Shown piece after piece: positions 56,373 through 64,000 of a stretch of 64,000 nucleotides of DNA. The notes below the pieces were generated by a model, which made no database searches, was not told the DNA's origin, and saw only the letters and a program-made list of their open reading frames with translations. Positions within the stretch are counted from its first letter, which is position 1. Every line of letters begins with the position of its first letter. A program made the translations under genes and the position numbers. The DNA comes from Bretschneidera sinensis (taxonomy: Eukaryota; Streptophyta; Magnoliopsida; Brassicales; Akaniaceae), in NCBI GenBank assembly GCA_023935145.1, contig CM043704.1, forward strand, positions 95,567,873 through 95,631,872, read 5' to 3'.

Positions 56373-56909
56373 GGTGACGACGACGTAACTGAGACCCAGC
56401 TTCCCGCCATCCTTCACCGGCCCAAGAACCGATAGACAAAATCTCTGGTCCCTGGGATGACCCTCTCTTGTGATTTCCCATGCACATTTATTTATTTTTT
56501 AATTTAAAAAGTTGTTGACATCACCTTCTCTTAAAAAACATTTAAAAAGTAAAAGTAAAATAATTCGTGAGCATCTCAATCTAGTTTTAATGGTATTATC
56601 TTTAAAAATTTGTTTTTAAAATTAAAAAATTAAAATGAAATTAAATTTATGATTAAATTTAATATTATATCAATAAATAAAAAAATTTAAATTTATATTA
56701 ATCATTACAATATTTAAGTTCAATATTTATTTTGATAACAAAAAAAAAAAATTCCAAATCCTAACACAAGCTGAAAATTACCTATTGAAATGGGAATTAC
56801 GTCACTGAATAATTATCCTAAAGTTAACAGAAATCCCGTCAGTCAGAACTGAGAACTTGGTGCAAAGTTTTTCTGTAGTAGAGCCGTTTCTCCGTGCTTC
56901 GGACACGCC

Positions 56910-56915
56910 CACGTG
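56910..56915. promoter_or_regulatory. Proximal G-box of the CIB1-like gene
   Basis: CACGTG within CCCACGTGGC, about 140 bp before the TATA box at 57051. CIB1-type proteins themselves bind E/G-boxes, so feedback control is possible but not shown. Confidence 0.5.
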
Positions 56916-57050
56916 GCGGTCATGTCAGTGGGTTCCACTGCCCACGGCCTCTCGTTATGGATACATTCGAATGGATCACCCCCTCTCTCTCTCCTAATAA
57001 TTCCGGCCATTTCTGTAATATTCCGGCCACCACTTTCCCCCCTTTCTCTT

Positions 57051-57058
57051 TATATATA
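57051..57058 (+). promoter_or_regulatory. TATA box of the CIB1-like gene
   Basis: TATATATA after a CT-rich stretch and before CCCCACTGCC. It predicts a transcription start near 57085 and a leader of about 310 nt. Two TTCCGGCCA motifs lie just upstream (57001 and 57021). Confidence 0.6.
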
Positions 57059-57246
57059 CCCCACTGCCCTCCTTCCCTTTACGCTTATCCCTTTCTCTGT
57101 TTCTCTCTCTCTCAAAAATTAAAGTACCAACTCTCCACTAAAGCTCCTACTTTTTTTTTTCTTTTGAGCAAGAGGTACCAAGTTAATTAAGTCTACTTAA
57201 TTAGCAGCACAAAATAGTGTACCATCATAATATATATACATACTAC

Positions 57247-57302
57247 ATGTATCTATATATTTACAGGCGCACATACTATTCATGTTTATGATCCCCCATT
57301 AG
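57247..57302 (+). promoter_or_regulatory. Two overlapping upstream ORFs in the CIB1-like leader
   Basis: ATG 57247 opens 14 codons ending TGA at 57291. ATG 57282 opens 6 codons (MFMIPH) ending TAG at 57302. Both lie in the predicted leader, before the main ATG at 57395, and could lower translation. A 5'-UTR intron cannot be excluded. Confidence 0.4.
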
Positions 57303-57394
57303 TATCCACCATTATCGATCAAGACTGTTCTCTTTTTTTTTTCTTCTAATTAACAAAGAAAGAAAATTGTTTTGGGTTGTTTGATTAGTTGGTG

Positions 57395-60197
57395 ATGAAT
57401 AGAGCGTTACTGCCAGAGATGCTTCCCTGTACGGACAGGACGGTGCTTGAGAGGCAAAGGGCTTGCTTGAAATGGAACCAAGACCACCTTCAACAGCAAC
57501 AACAACAGCAGCAGCAAGAGATCAATTATTTCTTCTCGTTGCCGAGTAATCAAGTACAGAGCTTTCAGGGCGGTTTAGTCGTGGGGGGTGATCACTCTGT
57601 TTTGTCAGGCGAGGTGGTGACCCGGTCGGTGAAGCCCGACCCGGGTTTTGAAAACGGGTGGCCCGAGAGTACTGTGGATGAGGTGCCTACTGCAGGGAAT
57701 GATATGGGGTTCGGTGGGACTTGTGGCTATGCAAACGGGTCGGGTTTTGAATTTAATTATGCGGCCATTTCGAGGACTGCTAGCTGCCCGCCGGCTGTTG
57801 CAGCGACAGAGGCGGTGGAGGCGAAGGCCAAGGAGTCGGTTTTGTCAGAGAAGATGAGTTCTACTATGGGTAGAGATCAGAGCTCCAAGAAGAGGAAGGT
57901 TAACAAGGTCCTAAACACAAAGGTGTGTTTTGTGTATGTAATGTTTTTGTAGATTTTGAGTGCTTTAAATCTTTTTAAACTGTGTCTCGCCGTAGAACAA
58001 TAGGGTAGAAAGTTGTTTTTAAGGTGATAAACATGAAGTTTTGAATTCATATTTGTTGATGATTATCCAATTATGTTCTGCATAGTTAAAATTATTTGTT
58101 GTTCTTGATTTTCTTTTTATGGTGGGTTTTATGATGGTCTTGATTTCTCTGTTTGACGACGTTATAAGCTCTGTTTTAGTTGTTACATTTCCTAGAAGAG
58201 GATCAAAAGCTTTATTGCCCTTTTTTGAAGTGGAAAAGTACAAACTTTTGGACAATTTGAAGCCCATAACCTTCAATGCAGTGGAGCGGTGAATAATTAA
58301 TTGTAGTTCAATTTTGGGTGGGTGTTTAGGTTGCTGCTGAAGATGACTCCAAAGAGAAGAGGATCAAAGGATGCGAAGAAGAGGGAGACTCAAAGATCAC
58401 AGAGCAAAATACTAATCACAAAAGCAGCAATAACAACAACAACAAGAAAAAAAATTCTGGTGATACATCAAAGGAGAATTCAAAGGTTTCTGATGTTCAA
58501 AAGCCTGATTACATTCATGTCCGGGCACGTCGAGGTCAAGCCACTGATAGCCACAGCTTAGCTGAAAGAGTGAGTAATAATTTTGGCATTTTCACTTGCT
58601 CTTATGATCAAATTAAGTTTCTCTCCTCAATTTGTAAATCTTCTCTATGGGCAATCCTGTTTTATTTAAGCATGTGTGTCTCTTTCTTCTTTATTTTTTG
58701 TAGGTGAGGAGGGAAAAAATTAGCGAGAGAATGAAGTATCTGCAGGATTTAGTACCTGGGTGTAACAAAATCACAGGAAAGGCAGGGATGCTTGATGAAA
58801 TCATTAACTATGTTCAATCGCTTCAACGACAAGTAGAGGTAATTAACAAACTGTATATTCTTCATTCTTGATGTTAATTACTATACTCCATTAATATGCT
58901 CTTAATCTGCTTCTCATAATGCTTAATTGGTGTTACCATAAAACAGTTCTTATCAATGAAATTAGCTGCTGTCAATCCAAGACTCGACTTCAACATGGAC
59001 AACTTCTTTGCCAAAGAGGTGAGCAAAATCCTCACAAGATAGTAAATTAGTAATAAAGTCACCATGCTAGCTTGATTTTGAAGAGCATTCATTGTGTAAC
59101 TCTTTTGTTTTCTTAAACTCAAACAGGTTTTCCCTGCTTGCACAGCAGCCAATTTTCCGACAATTGAGATGTCATCGGAGATGAACAATCCTGCTGCCTT
59201 CCTTCAGTTTAATCCAATGCAACAAGTGGTTTCATGTTGTGGAATTGAAATGGGAATTAACCCTCCTGCTGATTTGGGGCTTAGAAGAACTATCAGTGCT
59301 CCTGTATCGCTCCCTAATACATTTCTTGATTCGTCTTGCTTCACTGTAATTTGTTCTACCGTTGTACATTTTTTGGGATTTACTCTCTTATCTTATACTA
59401 CAACAATTAATCATAGTTTCTTACATGGATTATACTTGAAATGCAGCAGCAGATTCAACCATCTTCAACATGGGATGCTGAATTTCAAAATCTTTACAAT
59501 GACGTAGCATTTGATCAAGGAAGATCAACATCCTTTCCATCTCAGCCATTCACAGGTAGATAGAACTGATATATCTCGTCTATCCTTTTCTCTCTCTCTT
59601 GTTTTTGGTAAAACTATCATGTTTTAAGGCAGAAAAATGAAGCGAAGTGGGTTTTAGGTACCTATGATTGAGACCTTAGACAACCCCACAATTGTTAATG
59701 ATTTTGCTTAGGAACAACTGGGTCCTTTGTGATTGAAATGAAAGAAAGTTACTTGACAGAAAACTTTCAATCTTTTTCCTTTCTAAAATGATCAGAACCT
59801 TAGGATTTTTTTTTCTTTTTCAAATGAACATTATATCCCAGAACTCATGTTTTAAAAAATGGAAGCAATCAATAATGTGGCAAAATCAGTTGCCCTTTGT
59901 AGATGAGGTAAGTCTACAATTCAGATTAATCAACTTTCTTGATATACTGATCGTTTAATCATCCTTATCAGAAGAACATAGAGAATGTTTATTCAAATTT
60001 TGTTGAATTGTGAGATTTATAGATGAAATTGCATCCTTGGAAAGTGGGTATAGATCCTTACCTATGGCATTTATGCACATTCTTTACACACCATGAAGTT
60101 AACACATTTACAGCTACTAAGTATCGAATCTTAAAGTACTAAGCTGTCTCTTGCAGGTTCAATTGAAGCTACCAATAACCTAAAGATGGAGATGTGA
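57395..60197 (+). CDS. CIB1/bHLH63-like basic helix-loop-helix transcription factor
   Basis: Seven exons: 57395-57922, 58330-58569, 58704-58838, 58947-59018, 59127-59345, 59447-59555, 60157-60197; all introns are GT-AG. The product is 447 aa. Residues 9-27 hold the start motif seen in Arabidopsis bHLH63/CIB1 relatives ([10 protein letters not shown]). A Q9 tract is at 33-41 and a basic KKRK at 165-168. The bHLH is at about 249-305 with H251, E255 and R259 of the DNA-contact face, and is split after residue 256 by an intron. It is followed by [15 protein letters not shown] and FNPMQQV, as in CIB1-group proteins. In Arabidopsis CIB1 binds cryptochrome 2 and promotes flowering. Here that role is inferred from family only; BEE-type function is an alternative. 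The exon 6 acceptor could shift by 3 or 6 nt within CAGCAGCAG. Confidence 0.92.
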
Positions 60198-60327
60198 ATC
60201 AGATTATTAAATCATTCAAATCTTGGGATGAGTTACTCCAAATTCCATTGATCAATGCAGATTCTTTTTTCTTCTAGAAGTACATAGCATATATATTAAT
60301 TTGTATGTATACTTTTGAGACAGTATG

Positions 60328-60333
60328 AATAAA
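60328..60333 (+). terminator. Poly(A) signal of the CIB1-like gene
   Basis: AATAAA lies 130 nt after the stop codon, in an AT-rich 3' flank. It is the first canonical hexamer after the gene. Confidence 0.6.
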
Positions 60334-61354
60334 AATTGATACCTTATTAAACTCAGGCTTTCTGTTTGCTTGCATTGTACAATTAAAGGGAGATGTTGAT
60401 AGGAAGAGGGGACCAAAGATAAAAAGATGTATAGTCATTTTGTGGACTCTGAGTTAACATTATATCTTACTTGAAAGACAACAGTTGAAGAGCTAACTCA
60501 ATGCCACAAAAGCTGTATATGATTGTGATGCAAAAATTAATCTCCATGAAAGTACATCTGGGTCCCCGAAACTTGAGTAGTAACATGTAAGGATGGAAAT
60601 GGAAATTGCAAAATTTTTTATCTCTTATCACGGCTCCATTGGCTATTGTCCTTAGATAAACTAGTGGGGTGAACGTTGAGATTTCCTTTTAATTGATTGT
60701 TAAGAGTAATATCAAAGGAACACATCGCGCTAATGTCCAGTGGCACAAGTTGTCCCTCTGCTGTTGGATAAAACCTTCATGTTCTCCAGCCAAGGACAGA
60801 AGACAAGAAGCATACTGTTGGACCCTCTCAGCTCCCTTTTGGGACAGAATAATATTTTCTGTGATTAAGACAGTGATAATTGTAAAATACAGTGAGGGGG
60901 CAACTATTATAAGCTTTGTGTTTGTGTGTGTGAGAGAGAGAGAGGACAAATGCATCAATTCCTTCCTTGTTTCAATTATTTAAAACGGTTTTCCTTGTCT
61001 CAAAATGCTTCCAAATCATAATTAATTCTGAATCATGAGGTATAGACTAAAATTTCTACTGTTCATTATGTTATATGTACTGTAATTGTCATGCAATAAA
61101 TCATTGTAATTTTAATTCAAAGAGAGAATAATCAAAAGGGTTGAGTTTTCTGATGATTCTTCCTTCATTTTTAGAGGCAGACAGCTAGAAATAATGTCAT
61201 GCTGCCTTCAATTACTTAGGTGCGGTTTCAATTGTCCTGTACTCAAGAGAATTTTTGAAACAGTTTTGACAACACTACTGATGATCATCAATATGACTCA
61301 AAAGCTTAAATTGATGAGTCTTGATGTAATTCATTCTTTTTTTAATATATTTTT

Positions 61355-61615
61355 TTTTGATATGGGATAACTCGCATGTGGATATCTAAACAAATATTTT
61401 CATCACGTGTGAGTCCTCACGGGACGGACAATCGTGGGTTCACAAACACTTTCCATCCATAGACTCAACCACGTGGCAGTATCGTGAGAGTCAAACAATT
61501 GTAACCAACTCGAATCAGGCTTTGATATCACTTATTAAGGTTATGAGTATTTCATATTGCGAGAAATCATACGAACACAGACTCGATATAAATGAATGAG
61601 TACCAATATGATTTA
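61355..61615. repeat. Dispersed repeat, copy 2
   Basis: Diverged match to 53383-53660 in several ordered blocks. A shorter third start (ATATGAGATAATTCACATAT) lies at about 61685-61705, which suggests a broken tandem arrangement. Confidence 0.6.
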
Positions 61616-62636
61616 AAAATTTAAGCTTATGAGTATTTGGCTCAAGCTATGTATATAACCAACTCTTATTTTTTTATTTTTTTTATATGAGATAATTCAC
61701 ATATAGATATATTCTTTGTAAAATCTTTTTCTCTTTGGCGTTTGATTTAGCATTTGTTTCTTCAAAACTAAAACTGTTTAAAGTTAGGCCAAACGGTATT
61801 GACATAGATGCTATGCTTGGTTACTGGTTAGACAAAAAAAAAAAAATTTTTCTAGTAATTTGAAATTTTTTTTTAAATACATCGTTAAAATGAATACCAT
61901 ATCATTTATAATATTGACGTAACATTTATCTAAATTTTTTGTTTCCTATAAAAATCTTAGTCCCTTAAACAAAAATTAAAAACCTCGTATTTACTAGTTG
62001 TGAGCCCACACAAATGTATTTGTGTGGGACCAAAGACTGTCATCTATTTCCTTTTTTTTTTTCCTCCCTCCATTTATCTCTTTTTTCTTTATTTTTGAAG
62101 TAATTTTTTTTCAAACAATATGGCTTGAATTTCAAAATTTTAACGCCACGTGGAAATTGAAAGTACAATTCAAAAAGCCCCACTTTAATATTAGAAGATA
62201 ATTTTGCGTTTAGGCCGTGCACTCTCCATTCTTTTCGTACTCACCTCTTGCATTTTATTTATTTAATTTTAGAGAAATTATCATAAAAAAATTTCTTTGC
62301 GTTTTATCTTGTGTTTTAGTATCTTCTTTACGTTTTTAATTTGATTAATTTATTCTTTATATATGAAATGAGGAGTTAAGATACTGTCGCGATGGGTTAG
62401 GTGCAAAAGAATTTTAACTGAAAAGAGATAATAGGTGATTTGGGGGAGGAAATAAAAGAAGGGTAAGCTGATAATTTCACTTGCACTAGCTTTGTACATG
62501 TCGTTTATTAGATATCAATTTATAATGTAAAGGATAAATTGATCAAATTAAAAACTCAAAAAAATATTGAAACATATGTCAAATCACAAAAATTTTTGAT
62601 GATAGTATCTTTTATTTTAAGGTAGCACTTTTCTAC

Positions 62637-62880
62637 CTTAACTGCCACGTGGTACAATATTAGATTGCTACAGCATGAAAACATGATATTTCTAAATATT
62701 AGTGATAATTTATGCGTGGATCCAATAGTGTTATTTCCTTTCTTTTTGTTTCTATTTTTTTTCTTTTATTTATTTTTAAGACAATGATTTTTTACATTGA
62801 CTACCACGCGACTCGATATTAGATTGTTAAGGTAAAAACATGATCTCTCTTAATTTAGTGATAATTTAGTTTTAATAATT
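62637..62880. repeat. Diverged tandem duplication, about 159-bp period
   Basis: TAACTGCCACGTGGTACAAT near 62639 and TGACTACCACGCGACTCGAT near 62798 start two copies. Both continue with ATTAGATTG, AAAACATGAT and TTAGTGATAATTTA. Non-coding. Confidence 0.6.
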
Positions 62881-64000
62881 ATGAGCTAAACCACTATTAA
62901 AAGGGGTAAATTAAATAGATAATTGCTCTGGTGAAGGTAGTATCCTATTTGTTCTTATCAACATTGATGATGGAAGAGATGTGATGGATTACTGAAAATG
63001 ACAACCATTCAAGTTGCTTTTTTTTTCTTTCATATTTATCTCAATATATATGAAAGCATGATGTATCTACAATTAATTACCAAGGCTGTAACCGCTTTTA
63101 CAAAAACTATATGCATTACTACAAAAAGATCAGTTCGTGCACACCCAATATCACCATTGATAAATCAAGGCAAGAATGTTATGCAGATATTGTAAGGACA
63201 TTAACTTATCCTTTTTTGAACAAATTAAGCCAAAAGGCAACTTGGCTCAAAAACTACTATAACTTTCTGTAAAATACAAAAAAAATTCAAGATCTACTAG
63301 ATGAGAAATGAATCACTAGTCAAGATTTAAATTGTTTTTATTAATGCATTGAATTTCAAGATCTAATCTAAATGTTTGAGGAAAGAATTTGATCACAAGT
63401 GATGTGTTTGGTTGTTAGGAAAATTACAAAAAACTTCTATCTTGCTCTAAGCATTACAGAAAATTTTCTGTTTTATTCAATTTTTTTCGTTCTCTAAAAT
63501 TGAAGTAAAGGGCATTATTTAAATTGTGTTCTCTCTTTGAGCGTGAAAAGCCGTTGTTTGTGACAATTGTTATTTTTTATCGCAAATACACATCAATTTT
63601 TTTCATGTGTTTCTCATATAATCTTTAACTGATTTAAAATACAATTAATTGGTTAAAGGTATGTGATTCACGTTCTTTTTTATTATCTACTAAGCTTCTA
63701 ACACGTGACGGAATTCAATTTTCATTACTACTGTTTCTAAAAAGAAAAAACTTACATGTGCTAACTATCAATAGCATTAATTTCTAAACATGTTCTGTCT
63801 CTCTTTGCTTAGTGGTTTAATGTTTCATTATTATTTTTTTCTTGTTTAAATGGCATTGTAATCTTGATTTCTTTCTTGTTATAAGGTTACAATATTGACT
63901 CTTATTTGAATGATTTAGAGTATGATGAAAATTCAAAATCATGTAACAAATTTTTTAATTGCGACGATATGTTTAGATATTGGAAAGTGTGAAGGAAAGG

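Larger units (their letters stand above)
60334..64000. other. Intergenic, no gene recognised
   Basis: AT-rich to the window end. It holds a GT/GA microsatellite near 60920-60942, a second dispersed repeat copy and a tandem duplication listed separately. No ORF has a recognisable domain. Confidence 0.5.

Overview
This window is nuclear DNA of a flowering plant, almost certainly a eudicot. The evidence is AT-rich intergenic sequence, spliceosomal GT-AG introns, plant-only gene families (RADIALIS-like MYB, CIB1-type bHLH, 3-ketoacyl-CoA synthase), plant LTR retrotransposons and small MITEs. I could not fix the species. Gene density is low: four gene models look intact, and most recognisable coding sequence belongs to decayed mobile elements.

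Layout. (1) 1-11.8 kb holds a truncated copia-type LTR with primer-binding site (2.49 kb), a RADIALIS-like gene on the + strand (5245-6277, two exons), a Tourist-like MITE (8.4 kb) and a small conserved gene of unknown function on the - strand (CDS 9687-10072, two exons). (2) 11.8-22.2 kb is a 10.4-kb Ty3/gypsy element of the Tat type on the - strand, called E1 here, with a perfect 5-bp target duplication. (3) 22.3-28.1 kb is AT-rich and holds a second Tourist-like MITE, an old tandem duplication and a solo LTR related to E1. (4) 28.1-36.8 kb is a broken 3-ketoacyl-CoA synthase gene split by E2, a 7.6-kb + strand relative of E1. (5) 37.8-39.5 kb holds two degenerate alpha/beta-hydrolase end fragments and an RNase H fragment. 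(6) A second RADIALIS-like gene lies on the - strand (39899-41205). (7) 41.5-56.3 kb has no recognisable gene. (8) A seven-exon CIB1/bHLH63-like transcription factor gene (57395-60197) has G-boxes upstream and short upstream ORFs. (9) 60.3-64 kb has no recognisable gene.

The most interesting feature is the shared architecture of E1 and E2. Besides gag-pol with a second RNase H domain, both carry, between integrase and the 3' LTR, a separate gene on the opposite strand. That gene has the same first intron in both elements, with GT-AG ends, and a TATA-like box upstream. Both also carry an array of 49-bp tandem repeats upstream of the antisense gene and just inside the 3' LTR. The two arrays share a 22-bp core in a 32-bp module whose ends can pair as a hairpin. 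Because the introns lie antisense to the genomic RNA, reverse transcription would not remove them. Both element copies are broken by frameshifts, stops and deletions, so any working system must be sought in other copies of the family.
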